Shown here in pieces: positions 1 to 11,874 of a stretch of DNA of 64,000 bases. The DNA comes from Chamaecrista fasciculata (taxonomy: Eukaryota; Streptophyta; Magnoliopsida; Fabales; Fabaceae). Location of the stretch: assembly GCA_003254925.1 (NCBI GenBank), contig QANZ01012711.1:55630-119629 (forward strand), given 5' to 3'. The translations under genes were made by a program, and so were the position numbers. The notes below the pieces were generated by a model. The model saw nothing but the letters and a program-made list of their open reading frames with translations, did no database searches and had not been told where the DNA came from. Positions within the stretch are counted from its first letter, which is position 1, and every line of letters begins with the position of its first letter.

Positions 1-520
1 CTCCCATAATTAAGCAACGACATTGTTCTTTTGAAGTTCCATTAATCTATTTTGAACAATAATTTATCTACTATTTATTAGCCCAATTATTCCTTCACTA
101 CATCTTTGTTCTATCAACTATATTATGCAGATACCGCCACTGGATTCATTGCAGATACATTAAGAAAAAAAAAACTCCAAATGGCTTGACATACATCAAG
201 AAAATTACTTTATGTTGTTTGAGTTTTCAAACTGTAATTCTTTATCATCTTTGTTACTACTATATGATGGCCTTGTTTGTTATGGTTATTTATCCTGTCT
301 AATATATTGATCTTTATAGTTGTACAGGTACATGGTTATGTTTTGAGCAGATGGTGTCTTCTCACTATATACATATTTTGTTATCATAAAACAATGTGAA
401 AAGTTTAATATGGATTTTCATTTTATAGCATACATAGTTATGACCGTGTCAAAACAAACATTCACCGTATTCATATGTTGTGTTTCTCTTGCTTTCTTCT
501 ATTTTTCTTTTGTTCAAGCA
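1..520. other. 5' flank of a decayed F-box locus, no gene
   Basis: I see no coding gene here. Short stretches (about 120-200 and 420-460) resemble 5820-5900, so this is probably upstream DNA copied along with the F-box genes of the cluster. It is AT-rich, with no recognisable promoter. Confidence 0.5.
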
Positions 521-1245
521 ATGTTTGACTTTTTCCTTCAGAAGTCATTGTTGAAATTCTTCACATACTACCGGTAAAGTTTGTAGTGAGAAGCATTTGT
601 GTCTGCAAAGCCTGAAAGTCCATCATCACAGATTATCGTCACCACCATCATCACCATCACCATCTCCATCTCCAAACTGACCAAGCTGATTCCTCTTTCT
701 TCTTCTATCTTGACACATGGACAAACACAAATTTTATTGGTCCTATCGAGTATCACAAACCTTACTCAATTCAGACAAGTTCAGCTTGTGTCTGAAGTTT
801 CTTGGGAGCAAGTTTAGTTTGAGTTCAGCTTTGATTATGTTCTTGAAACCATGATTTCAAAGTATTCAAATTTATTGCTCTTCATTGCAAAGAAGTTACA
901 CCATGATGAGCTGGGATCTTACCTTTGTGACTGGACACAAGTTTGTCAATGGGGCACTCCACTTAGTGGTCTACCACAGTTTATCATTGGACTCACAATT
1001 TTATTTTAACATTTGACGTTGTGGGCAAAATTATTTTCCCCCATTGTTTAAAGGAGTTACCTTTTGATTTAGAGGGTATCTATTTTGATTGGAGGTAATT
1101 TTCTTGTTGTGATTCATAGAAGTGTTGATTCCTCTTTGCACCAAAACATTTGTAGGATATGGGTAATGAAGAAATATGGTGTTGAGGAATCTTGGATTCA
1201 GTTGTTTCATTTTCATTCAACGAGTGATGACAAGTGACAAGAAGT
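521..1245 (+). pseudogene. F-box pseudogene (copy 1 of the cluster)
   Basis: An ATG at 521 begins a stretch that parallels the intact F-box gene at 14149. A frameshift occurs near 539, after which the frame reads EVIVEILHILPVKFVVRS and then ICVCKA. An in-frame TGA at 613-615 replaces the tryptophan codon of the CKAWKS motif. Further pieces follow in shifting frames: a His-rich segment, an NHDFK-like piece near 850, KFVNGALHLVVYHS near 935-980, and RIWVMKKYGVEESWIQLFHF near 1155-1215. A second partial copy of the last piece lies at 1312-1370. With at least one frameshift, stops and internal loss, it cannot encode a full protein. Order and spacing match the intact paralogue, so this is a dead tandem copy. 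Confidence 0.8.
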
Positions 1246-1379
1246 TGTGAACTTGTGATGATTTTGTTATTTGTGTCTTGTGACCCAGAGTTTTGTTGTA
1301 GTATATGAGACGAAGGAATATGGTGTTAAAAGAATCATGGACTCGGGTTTTACATTTTCATTCCACAAGTGATGATAAG

Positions 1380-2656
1380 TATTTGATGAGTTTATATATG
1401 ATGTTATATATTTCGCACAAGACATAAGTATCCCTTTTCTCTTCGTCTTGTCATTTTTAAGCTAGTCTTTCCTTTATGCTATTATGTTTTGTTTGATCAT
1501 ACTTGACTGGGTGGAATTAAGCTACAGGACAAATGAAAATAAAAAAATGGTGTCAGAGTTGGGGAGAATAAAAAATACAATCAAATATTTAAAATTGATA
1601 TTATCTTCCTTGTTGGGAGTGCAAACTGCAAACTGCAGATAGACATTATATTAAGGTTAAACCATAATTATAGAAATTATATTAAGGCCAAACACTAGTG
1701 TCTAAAACTTCAAACCAAAATGAAAACTAAACAAAGAAATGCAAAGTTAACAATTGGAATTGTACATCATAACTGAAATTAACTATTGCTACTTTAAATC
1801 TTTAATTATGAGGACCTAAATTGATTTTTTTTTTGTTCCAAGTTAATAAAAACATTTGGTGAAACTGAAACTGAAAGTGAGCTTCACATAAAAAGCTTGT
1901 GTGTGGCCAACAGAGGCAAAAGCATCCATGCCATGCACCCCTCCTACTCCTATGATTCAAAATTTAAAATTATTAATTAAGGATTGAAGTCTTTAGTATT
2001 CTCTGATTAATTGCAGCCAATGAAAAAGTTTAGAGTCAATAGAGGTAATCAATGAGGAATGACTATTGATTCAAAAATAGAAGTTAAAAAATTTTAGACA
2101 ACATTATTCATCACTAGAAAATATATCCGCAAGCAATATTATATGTTATTCAATTACTATGCATTTTATTTATAAAAATTGATCCATAAATATTACAATA
2201 TCAAAGGAAAGAAGTTGAGAGAAGAGAATATCATTTCAGTTTTTGGAATCACGGATAACTGATATGCATAGATACGATATATTATGATGAATATGTAATC
2301 TCGGAAATTTCTCCATGATCATGCCATGTTTTTTGGTATATTATATAAAGAATATTACTCAGAATTATATATTGATTCTATTTCAATATTTGGATTGTGG
2401 ATGACAACTAAAAACAAATCCATAATCCATAAAAAAAAAATCAATAACTACAGCATTAATGTTTAAGAGGGAGTTTTCCAAAATTATAGTACAAATTATA
2501 ATGATATTCTTTAAAATCGTGAAAAATCTCTATTAATTAAAAATTTTATTTGATTTAATGAATTTTCCGAATAATTATTTCCTAAATAAGGATGATTTCA
2601 GGAAAATAATTTAGTTTATATTTTTAAGAAGTCGGTATCTATATATAAATATACTA
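1380..2656. other. Intergenic DNA; paralogous to 18170-19960 in part
   Basis: No gene is seen. The stretch about 2095-2400 is a copy of the flank around 18180-19950 without the two fold-back elements present there. The single-copy target sequences TAAATATTA (2187-2195) and TAAAGAATA (2346-2354) mark the corresponding empty sites. Confidence 0.7.
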
Positions 2657-3007
2657 GGCCAAACTGCACTTTCGGCCTCATAATTTTTGCTTAGGTCTCA
2701 ATTTGATTCCATAACTTTTTTTGTAACACTTTTGATCCCATATCTTTTAGTCACATTGCAAATTTGGTCCTGTGTTGCACTTTTTGTCCCATATCTTTGG
2801 GTCACGTGCAAATATGTTCTCATATTTTTGAGTCAGATGGGATTGACAGTAATTTTTTTTGCAAAGATATGAAACCTGACCAAAAGTGATACGGGACCAA
2901 ATAAACAACATTTTGCAAAGATATATGACCACAAGTACAACAAAAAATTTTATGGGACTAAATTGAGATCTGAATAAAAGTTACGAGACTGAAAATGCAC
3001 TTTGACC
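2657..3007. mobile_element. Fold-back MITE (about 350 bp), GGCCAAA-type ends
   Basis: The two ends are inverted copies of one another: it begins GGCCAAACTGCACTTTCGG and ends with a matching GCACTTTGACC. Both arms carry short motifs of the form 'tttGGTCCcatatctttt' in opposite orientation. I could not define a clean target duplication. The left arm of a related element is at 61498-61610. The class is uncertain, but the long inverted arms fit the MULE-type fold-backs elsewhere in the window. Confidence 0.6.
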
Positions 3008-3205
3008 TATTATTACTTTGATCTTTTCCTTTCATTTTTTTTTCTCGGTTTCCTATTTTTTCCAAGACAATTCAAGTTTCAAGACTACAACGCTTCCCGC
3101 TCTCTTTTTATAAAATTCACACTGACCTTTCTTGACCTAGCCGGCATTGCTTCATTTATAGAATTTGCTTGCCCACTACTCTCTTTTTTGTGAAGTGTTG
3201 GAGCA

Positions 3206-4072
3206 ATGTCTGACTATCTCCCTTTTGAAGTTATAGAAAAAATCCTCAAGAGACCTTTTGGTGAAAGTTCATTAGAACATGATGTTTACGCACAAGCTGT
3301 TATTTGGAATCCTTCTATTCTCAAATATCGCATTCTTCCTAAATGCTCCTTCCCCCTTACAACTCCTATCTATTGTATTTTTCTTGGGTTTGGCTATGAT
3401 TCTCGAAACCATGATTTCAAACTAGTCAGATTTGTCTATTGTTTCGACACAGATACTATGTCTCAAGCTGAGATATACTCTCTTGCTTCTAATTCTTGGA
3501 GAAGCATCATCGTTGCACCCTTTCAATTTTACATTGATAGTAAAAGTCAAAACAAATTTGTGAATGGGCTACTGCACTGGTTGGTCTATCATACAATTAA
3601 TGGGACGACACACTATTTTATTCTGATGTTTGACCTTGTTGAAGAAAAATTTGGAAAATTGATGTTACCCCATTGTTTAAAAGAGGCACAGGTGGTGGGG
3701 GGGATTTTTAGAGCAAGTAGTTTGCTTGCTCTTCATCATGATTCTGTTTCTCCTTCAAAGCATATATATCGTAGTATTTGGGTAATGAAAGAATATGGTG
3801 TTGTAGAATCATGGACTCAGTTGTTTCATTTTGATTCAACAAACTATGGCAACATGCAAGTTGTGTGGGCTCTCAAGAATAATGAGGAATTGGTCATAAA
3901 ATCTTCGGAATATGATATTGCTTTTCTAGATCCCATAAAAGGATCAATGAAGAAGATAGAGCAAAACTTCAGCCGCATTTTATTTGTGGGAGATCATGTT
4001 GAGAGTTTATTTTTAATAAATGAAAAAAAGCATAGGAAAGAAACTAACAATTACGAATTAGAATACCTCTAG
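3206..4072 (+). CDS. F-box family protein lacking most of its F-box
   Basis: This 288-residue open frame starts MSDYLPFEVIEKILKR, which matches the first 16 residues of the intact paralogue at 14149 (MSDYFPPEVIAGILQR). It then jumps to IWNPSILKYRILPK, which aligns with about residue 130 of the paralogue. Roughly 110 residues, holding most of the F-box and the start of the F-box-associated (FBA) region, are replaced by about 14 unrelated residues without loss of frame. The rest of the FBA domain is intact: GFGYDSRNHDFKLVRF, AEIYSLASNSWRS, NKFVNGLLHW, IWVMKEYGVVESW, and the C-terminal HVESLFLINE. F-box proteins recruit targets to SCF ubiquitin ligases, with the F-box binding SKP1. This product should not bind SKP1, so it is either a pseudogene with an open frame or a target-binding-only protein. 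Confidence 0.7.
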   Translation: MSDYLPFEVIEKILKRPFGESSLEHDVYAQAVIWNPSILKYRILPKCSFPLTTPIYCIFLGFGYDSRNHDFKLVRFVYCFDTDTMSQAEIYSLASNSWRSIIVAPFQFYIDSKSQNKFVNGLLHWLVYHTINGTTHYFILMFDLVEEKFGKLMLPHCLKEAQVVGGIFRASSLLALHHDSVSPSKHIYRSIWVMKEYGVVESWTQLFHFDSTNYGNMQVVWALKNNEELVIKSSEYDIAFLDPIKGSMKKIEQNFSRILFVGDHVESLFLINEKKHRKETNNYELEYL

Positions 4073-4074
4073 CT

Positions 4075-5390
4075 TTGGCAAGTTGAAGACAATTTACATT
4101 TTCTCATGAACACAAATTTGATTTTGATTTAGCAAGTTGTCTATTTAGTATGTGGTCTGTCTACATTGTACTTCCCAACATTTTTAATGATTTGATTTCT
4201 TAGATAATGCCGTAAGATCTTATGATTGTCATGTTCAGATTTTATTTTAATTCAGCAAGTAGTCTATTTAGTATGTGGTCTGCTACACAATAGTATGTGG
4301 TCTGCATAAGAAGCTTTTAAAAAATTAATAGATCATTTACAAGATTATGCCTATAGGTTACATGTACACTTCAATCAGAATTACAAGTACACAGTTTTTT
4401 TCTTCTGAATTAATTACAACTGACGAAGTCGAGAGGAAAAGAAAAAAATACAAATCTGCAATTTTTACTAAAGATTGGGTTCAGTTTTATTCATACATGG
4501 TAAAATGAAATAAGAACCAACAAATGCAATTTCTTAGTGCTCAGCTCACTGTGGTTGTCTTGAGTCATGATTGTCCTCAAGTTTATTTGTGTAATGTGAA
4601 TGAATAATACTATTGTTACTTGTTATCTGAGTATTTAAAGAAGTTACATTTGGAGGTATCTATTTTGGAAGAAGTTACTTTCTATGATTCATATAATTCA
4701 ATGACTTGATTTTTTTATTTCTTATTCCAAGAGTTATGTATTTAGCTTGTGGTTTTTCTTCCCTCTAGCATTTAGGATGATTTAGTTTCTTAGATAATGC
4801 AACATTGCAACATGTTCTTATTATTGTTAAATTAATTTCATAAAATGCATAGGAAAGATATCATTGTTGTCATCTAGAAGTGGAGTTATACAATTATCAT
4901 CTATAGTTTATAGAGTTTATACTTCTGTATTGGTTTCCTCTCTTCACCCAGGTTTTTTTTTTAATATTTTTTTTCTTTAAAAATGATATTTGTTTAAAGA
5001 TGCTGTAGTAGAAGCATGGTGAATGTGTGAAGAAATTATACTTGTTTGATTTTTTTGGCATAACTTGTCTATCATTGCTAATAGTAGCTCTAACAAAATT
5101 TGTAAACATTCAACATTTCTTCCAGGTTTTGACAAAACCAAAAGTTCATGTACTTCAATAAAATTTTAGTCAGGTTAAGAAAAATTTAAAAAATGCAATT
5201 AGGGACTCATTGGCGTGCATCCATTAGGAATTGAACTTACGAATTTGCATTTAGCAATCATAGAGGAAAAAAGATAAATTTTATCTTTAAAAGAACTTAT
5301 GATAAAGTTACAAATATGTTATTCTGAAATATCACTCATATATATATATATATGTATAATTGAACTGTTTTGTGGTCTTGGGCTCAGCAA
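4075..5390. other. Downstream flank with F-box 3' remnants
   Basis: No intact gene. Around 4620-4710 and 4780-4860 there are degraded pieces resembling the 3' part and downstream region of the F-box genes, such as the 'AAAGAAGTTAC..TTGGAGG' stretch shared with 15540-15580. A short TA repeat lies at 5339-5352. Confidence 0.45.
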
Positions 5391-5535
5391 TTATTCGTGA
5401 GTCCTCATAATATTTTCCATAAAGGCTAAAGTGGCATAATCGTTAAAAAAGACTCACCTTAGTTAACAATTTTGAAGTCACTTCACAATTATCATGAAAC
5501 AGAATTAGATTCATGGGTCATCCTCAGTCACAGGT
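5391..5535 (+). repeat. Copy of the F-box upstream block
   Basis: This block (GTCCTCATAATATTTTCCAT followed by a 'GTGGCATAATCGTTAAA' stretch) is a diverged copy of the two tandem blocks upstream of the intact F-box gene (13424-13640 and 13690-13916). It shows that promoter-proximal DNA was duplicated with the genes. Confidence 0.65.
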
Positions 5536-5649
5536 TTTAGCACCAGCAAAAGCTATATTAGTTTGCTTTCTTTCTAAACAATTTAGCTATCGTTCCTTCC
5601 TGTCTCTCTAACTCCCTTTATTTCGCTTCTGAATTTTTTGAAATTAAAA

Positions 5650-5714
5650 ATGGAAATATCATCATCATCATTCTCAATCAACAATTTTGTTCAAAGATAC
5701 TGGCAGCTTAAGGT
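5650..5714 (+). other. Possible orphan first exon (hypothetical)
   Basis: An ATG at 5650 opens a short frame reading MEISSSSFSINNFVQRYWQL, ending in AAG and then GTATGC, a plausible splice donor. It follows a pyrimidine-rich leader. I do not recognise the peptide and find no continuation downstream. It lies just after a copied F-box promoter block, where an F-box start would be expected. It may be a chance frame or the remnant of another gene. Confidence 0.2.
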
Positions 5715-5899
5715 ATGCTTATGCTGTCTCCCACACTTATTACATTCTTCAATTAATTGGACCAGTCGTGAGACTACTTTTCTCTTGGTTTCTTATCTTT
5801 TGTTGAAGCATTGTCCGATTAATTTCCTTAAACTCCAAATGGCTTTACACATTAAGAAAACACATAGTTATGACAATAACAAAAACAAACAGTGAACAA

Positions 5900-6400
5900 G
5901 ACTATCACCATGACAAAGTAAATGTTATCGTGCTTGAGATTAATATGGCTAAATTGAAAAGTGACGCCATCTTTTTGCAACATTTTAGTTATCCATGGTT
6001 TTAATGATTTATTTATCGTGATTGGACTATTCAGCAGCGGTTTTCACCATGGTTAAACCTCTGATTTTTTGTAGTGGTCAATGCAAGTTTTGTTCAACAA
6101 GCAAAATAACTTTGATTTCCACATGGAAACATCACTTATAATTCTTTGAGCATAAAAGGAGGACCTAAAAAAAATATTAGAAATATCATTTACAAGATTA
6201 TACCTACATATACTAGCACTACAGCCCAAGAATTGTAATTAGAAAGTATAGATTTGAAAGCCTTGGTCATACCCTCTGTAGAATACTTTACAAGTTGCTT
6301 TCATCTGCATTGAGTAATTCTTCTTATCTCATAATCACAATTGTTTGTCCTCATTGAAGCAGTCAGGTTTGACTTTTGAGCACAATTAATGGTCAAATAT
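5900..6400. other. No gene recognised
   Basis: AT-rich intergenic sequence in which I see no coding signal or repeat structure that I can name. Confidence 0.4.
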
Positions 6401-6409
6401 CTCAAAGCT

Positions 6410-6620
6410 AGAGCCTGGGCATAGCAAATAAAACCTTTGGATAGTAGGATTATTTTTGTAGATCCCTTAAAAGGATTGGTGGAGAAGTTAGAGCATGGGT
6501 ATAGCAAATATCTCGAAGTAAGTGATGGGAATTGACAGTTTCTCCTTCAGTGAACAAAGCAAAAGATGATGTAGAAAGATTTGTAGAATTGATGTTATCT
6601 AAATTTTTCAATGAGTCTCT
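6410..6620 (+). pseudogene. F-box 3' fragment
   Basis: The piece near 6450-6520 reads IIFVDPLKGLVEKLEHGYSK, matching the FLDPIKG segment near the C terminus of the intact gene (FLDPIKGVVNKVGCRYGS). A second degraded downstream piece follows. Neither has a start or an F-box. It is a remnant of a tandem copy. Confidence 0.6.
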
Positions 6621-9230
6621 ATTTTATTTGGTGTCTCTGATTCTTAGAAATAATTCTTCTTTCCACCAGAATTTTGTGAGAGTGAAGCTGACTTAACTTA
6701 AACTTAGTAGTACAATAATGTATAACCTGAGCTTTCAAATAAAGTTTCATCTGTCACATTACTTCAATGCTGATTTAAAACTTCAAATGTGAAATCCTTC
6801 GCCTTCCATTTGAGATGTCAGTTACTTCAATCAAACCCGTTTCATTTGGCATTCAAATCCCTCGTGATGACAATGATCAGTTTTCCAAAGAAGCTAGATT
6901 AATTGAAGAATCATTTAGATGCTAAATTCTAATGAGTTTCCCCTAAGAGATTCACAACATGACAAGAAGTTGACTTAATATTAGAGACTACCAAGTGACA
7001 TCAGGAATGATAGGATTTCTCTTACCAAAACCTCTAATTTCTTTCTCTTTGGCAGCTTATATTGTAAGAGGATGGGAGTGAAGGAGATTCATTAAGTATT
7101 GTTAGTCAGAGACATGGAGCTTGTAATCTACATTGGCATCTACATCAAAAAATAAAATAAAGTCCTTTGTCTTTCATACGTAAAAGTAGAAATCACTATC
7201 TTAGTCACCTCTTTCGCATTTTGGGGGTATAGGCCTTCAATTCTCTATTTCTGTGGAACTGTGAATAGCATTGCATGTGTAGAAATTCATTTTCTATGTC
7301 TTTTTCTTATTTCCTACTTTCTTTAAATATTTGAGCTAATTCATAGCGTTCATTGTACACTTCCCTAGTTTTGTTCGCTGTCACTCAGTTTTGTACTTAG
7401 TTCCTAAGGTTTTTAGTTCATACATGTTTTGTTTCTATTGATGTTTGTAAATTTTATTTAGATAGGATGAGTGGAAAAATCTTTAATCTGTGTGTACAAA
7501 AGACAAAAGAACCAGAAAGTATCATGAAGAAGGCCTTATCACAGTCATATTCTTGTGCAATTTGCTGCTGTTGAAACACAATATGATCTCAAATGGATCC
7601 ATTGAAAAGGCTAAAAGAAAAGACCTTTGAAAAGGAAATTACACTTCCTTTGTTATCCTAATTTTATTGATTCCAATATTTCCTGGAACCTTTCTCTTGT
7701 CGAACAAATAATGACTTTGATTTGACCATATAGTGCAGTTGCAATTTAGTGTTAGTTATATTATTGTTTTGCGTTGGTTTGAAATTCTGGGTGAAATAAC
7801 AATTAATCTTATAGCTAGGATCCTAGCAATCACTTCACATTACACCCTTAGAAATTACAAAAAAGAAACCAATGATCAACAAAACGCTAGTAAAGCTATA
7901 TATATATGAGACAACATATTTATCATCTTGTGCTTCATTTTCACTATCTATCTTTTGTATTTAAACAACTAATGTCCGTGTATCGTTGCCTTGGTGCCTA
8001 GTTTATTTCCAAACTCATATTGGTGTTAAATTTGTATTTTTTCAAATCAGTGACAGTCGTTCCCATGCATAACTTGTTGAAATTTTGTGGGGGTTCTGGA
8101 TATTCATTCTTGATGCATATTACTAAGTCAATTGCAGAAATTTCCATTAGAGTTTAGTTTGAATTTTCTATTTTTCTTGGAGGCATATCACTAAGTTTAG
8201 TGTTTTGATTTTTAATTTGTTTATTTTTATATGTTCAATTATTTGGTAGGAAGGGGAAAAACTTATAGTTTAGTGTTAATTTTAAAAACTAATCTCTATG
8301 TATCGTCTTTTATCTTGTTTTGGTATTTTATCTTGTCTTTTATCCTATTTTATAGTTTGACCCATTCCTTTGTCTCTTTTAAGTGTTTTCTATTTACCTA
8401 TATACTTATCAACCTGTAATGAATAGAAATAGTATTTAAAAGTTGTTAAATTGATTGATTATATATTTTTGTTTCATCTCATCATGCTTATAGCTAGGGA
8501 CAAATTGAAAGCATCGCAACAGATATGATTAATAACCCAATCATTGGACCTAAGAAATTAAATATGATGTTGAGGGATTTTTTTTTTTTAGCAAAATGAA
8601 GTTGATGGATTTGATATATATAAATAAACTAAATCACTTAGCTTGTGGTGTCTAATATTTTGTTTGTTAAACTGTATATAAATTTGGCTTGTTTGGAACA
8701 ATGTGACCTAGTCCTGCTTTATTATGGCTTCACTATCAACTTTTGGATATAGTATACTAGAGGGCTTTGGTCCTTTAACGGGCACGCAAATATGCCTATA
8801 AAATTTAAAATAATTTTTTATTAAAAATTATATAAATTGGTATGAGTGAAAAAAAGTATAAGGAAAAGAAATTAATCTATTAATAAAAATACTAGTTCAT
8901 GTTTTCTTTTTTTTTTTTAAAAAAAAAATCGTCACTTATATGTGTATGAGTGAAAACTAATCATGGCCTCATAGAGTCATGGGTGGAAACATGAGTTACT
9001 AAAGTTAGGGTAATATTTTTATTTTTTTATATATTTATTTGTAATATATTGAGTAAATATTGTTCTATACTACAGTTTTAAAAGACTGATCTGTCAAACG
9101 ACATATATAAAATAGTGTAGATATAAATATGTTTGTGTGACTTCTTTTTATCATATTATATATATGTAGAAAAGATGTTTTCAATCTCTTATATCTACAC
9201 GTTGTCAAGCAATTGTTAATATATTTTTGT
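6621..9230. other. Intergenic DNA, no gene
   Basis: No coding region is supported. The part near 6690-6840 is paralogous to 20760-20890, both being DNA downstream of F-box copies ('TTTGAGATGTCAGTTA' in each). The rest is AT-rich with homopolymer runs (8581-8590, 8906-8930). The open frames here are short and do not resemble proteins. Confidence 0.5.
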
Positions 9231-9234
9231 AATT

Positions 9235-9560
9235 TTGGATTTTACAAGAAAGATCAAAATTCCCATTAGTGACAAAATCAAAAATTTGCCACTGAAAACT
9301 ACATTTAGTGGCAACAAAAAATCTGCTATCATAGATTATATCAATTGGCAACAGCTATTGCCACCAATGGTTAACATTTTTGCTACTAAATATATCAAAT
9401 ATCCACTGGAAAAAAATATTTGCGAATGAGAAGAGAAAATTTGTCATCTGACAGTATCAATTTTGTTATTATAAGTATTTTAGTGGTGATAAACTATGTC
9501 GCCATGGATACTTTTCGCAACGGATCTTTCTGTTACAACCATGTCGCAACGCCAGGTCAG
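9235..9560. mobile_element. Possible CACTA-type transposon fragment
   Basis: Short motifs of the form TTAGTGGCAAC / TTGCCACTGAAA recur in both orientations (9270-9320, 9475-9510, 9530-9550). This resembles the subterminal 'TAGTGGCGAC' repeats of plant CACTA (En/Spm) elements. No CACTA terminus or transposase is visible. This is a family guess from motif content only. Confidence 0.35.
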
Positions 9561-9639
9561 CATGAAAAGTTTATATATATGTATTAATATATGGTCAAAG
9601 TGCAAATTTGATCTGTTGGCTAGGTTGGAAAGAAAACAT

Positions 9640-9830
9640 TTTGCCAGTATCATTTGTAGGAGATCATGTTGAGAGTTTGTTTTTAATAAATGAAAAAAAA
9701 GGCAAAAACCTACCTTCCACTTTAATCCTTCATGAAACACTCCTTTTACATCCATCAACTTCTCAGCTCCTCTCCTTCTCCCTCCTCCACTGACCCCTCA
9801 ACCCCATTATGGATTCGCTTAGGTTTGGAA
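9640..9830 (+). pseudogene. F-box C-terminal fragment
   Basis: SFVGDHVESLFLINEKK, encoded near 9648-9700, is nearly identical to the C terminus of the frame at 3206-4072 (FVGDHVESLFLINEKK). It is followed by a diverged copy of the downstream region of the intact gene ('GGAAAGTTGAAGAGAGT' near 9825, compare 15428). Nothing upstream of this segment remains. Confidence 0.7.
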
Positions 9831-10534
9831 AGTTGAAGAGAGTCCATGAAGATATTTCCAAGTTGATGAAAGGAACTAGTATTTTCTCTTTTAGTTTATT
9901 AATTCAACAAGTATTGTATTTAACTTGTGGTTTGTCTGGACTCCAACATTTAGTTTATTATGTATACTCTCTCCGTGTTTGTTTACTTTGACCTTTCTTG
10001 CTTTTCACTTTTGTTCTTGTGTGCTATTGCTTGGCTGCTTGCTATGAATATATGATTCATGCACATGCATATTTATGTCTGATGCATTGAATGATCAGAT
10101 GATGTTCCCTGCAAGTTGGAGAGGAGGGATTGAATTAAATTGTAATTAAAGAATGGTTAATTAATTAGTGGTAATTAATTAGAATGAATGTGGGTGGGTG
10201 GCGCAGTAACATATAGAGTAAACTCCCAAACTAGTCCCCGAATTATTGGGTCGCTGACAGATTGGTCCCTGATTTATGGAAATTGACAAATAGGTCCCCG
10301 AATTTTACTAACGTTAGTCAAATTGGTCCGTGAAGCCGTTAACTGCTCACGTGGCACGTTAAGTGCCACGTCAGCAGTTGGAAAAGTAAAAAAAAAGCCA
10401 ACTGGGCGTGCCACATCAGCATTAATAATAAAAAAAAATATTTCATTCAAATTTCAAATAGGTCCCTGAGTTATATTTTTATCTCATTATTCTCAATTTC
10501 CCCTCTTTTTCATCATCTTCATTCATTTTAGTCC

Positions 10535-10846
10535 AAAATCCTCAAAATAAAATTGTAAAATATCCCAAAACTCTTCCAAACATTCCAGTTTAGTCCCAAA
10601 TCCTCAAAATAAAATTGTAAAATGTCCAAAAACTCTTCCAAACATTCCAGTTTAGTACTAAATCCTCAAAATAAAATTGTAAAATGTCCCAAAACTCTTC
10701 CAAACATTCCAGTTTAGTCCCAAATCCTCAAAATAAAATTGTAAAATGTCCCAAAACTCTTCCAAACATTCCAGTTTAGTCCCAAATCCTCAAAATAAAA
10801 TTGTAAAATGTCCCAAAACTCTTCCAAACATTCCAGTTTAGTCCTT
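10535..10846 (+). repeat. 62-bp minisatellite, about 5 units
   Basis: The phrase CATTCCAGTTTAGT recurs at 10581, 10643, 10705, 10767 and 10829, an exact 62-bp period. Each unit also contains CTCAAAATAAAATTGTAAAA and CCCAAAACTCTTCCAAA. Units differ by only one or two bases, so amplification is recent compared with the telomere-like part. Confidence 0.9.
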
Positions 10847-10855
10847 AAAAGTATT

Positions 10856-11730
10856 AAAAACCCTAAACCCTAAACCCCAAACCCTAAACCCTAAACCCTA
10901 AATCCTAAAATCCTAAACTCCAAACCCTAAAACCTAAACCCTAAACCCTAAAACCCTAAAATCCTAAAATTGTAAAGTGTCCCAAAATTCTTCTAAACAT
11001 TTCAATTTAGTCCTTCAACTCTAAAACCTCAAACCCTAGAACCCCAAATCCCAAACCCAAAACTCTAAAACCCCAAACCCTAAACCCTAAAATCCCAAAC
11101 CCCAAATCCTAAAATCCCAAACCCCAAATCCTAAAACCTTAAACCCTAAATTGTAAAACCCCAAACCCTAAAATTCCAAACCTCAAACCCTAAACCCCAA
11201 ACCCCAAAACCCCAAACCATAAAATCCTAAACCCTAAACCCTAAAATCATAAACCCTAAAACCCTAAAATCCTAAAATTGTAAAGTATCCCAAAATTCTT
11301 CCAAATATTTCAATTTAGTCTTTAAACTCTAAAACCCCAAATCTTAGAACTCCAAACCCCAAACCCTAAAACCCCAAACCCCAAACCCTATACTATAAAA
11401 CCCCAACCCCCAAAATCCCAAACCCAAAACCCCAAACCTAGATCCTAAAATCCCAAACCCCAAATCCTAAAACCTTGAACCCTAAATTGTAAAACCCCAA
11501 ACCCTAAAATTCCAAACCCCAAATCCTAAAACATTAAACCCTAAACTCGACAACCCCAAACCCCAAAATCCCATACCCTAAACTCTAAAACCCTAAACCC
11601 CAAACCCCAAACTCAAACCTAAACCCCAAATCCTAAAATCCCAAACCCTGAACTTTGAACCCCAAACCCTAAAACCCCAAACCCCAAACTCTAAAACCCC
11701 AAACCCTAAAATCCCATACCCTAAATTCTT
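10856..11730 (+). repeat. Degenerate telomere-like array (CCCTAAA orientation)
   Basis: Dense runs of AAACCCTAAACCC mixed with AAACCCCAAA and AAATCCTAAA variants are broken by a spacer resembling the minisatellite unit (near 10970-11020 and 11275-11325). Plant telomeres are (CCCTAAA)n; this array is degenerate and lies inside a transposon. It is therefore an interstitial telomere-like repeat, not a chromosome end. Confidence 0.85.
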
Positions 11731-11874
11731 TGGTTTATTATCTATTCATTTAATTAGAGGACCAATTTGTCTAACATATTGAACTATTTTGACAAATTCG
11801 GGGACTGATTTGAATAATACTGTTGCACGTCACATTTGTTGAACTTTAATGTACAATCACAATTCTGATGATTT

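Noticed and set aside
10535-10846. CRISPR-like array
   Set aside because: The 62-bp units are contiguous tandem repeats without variable spacers, in a plant nuclear context.
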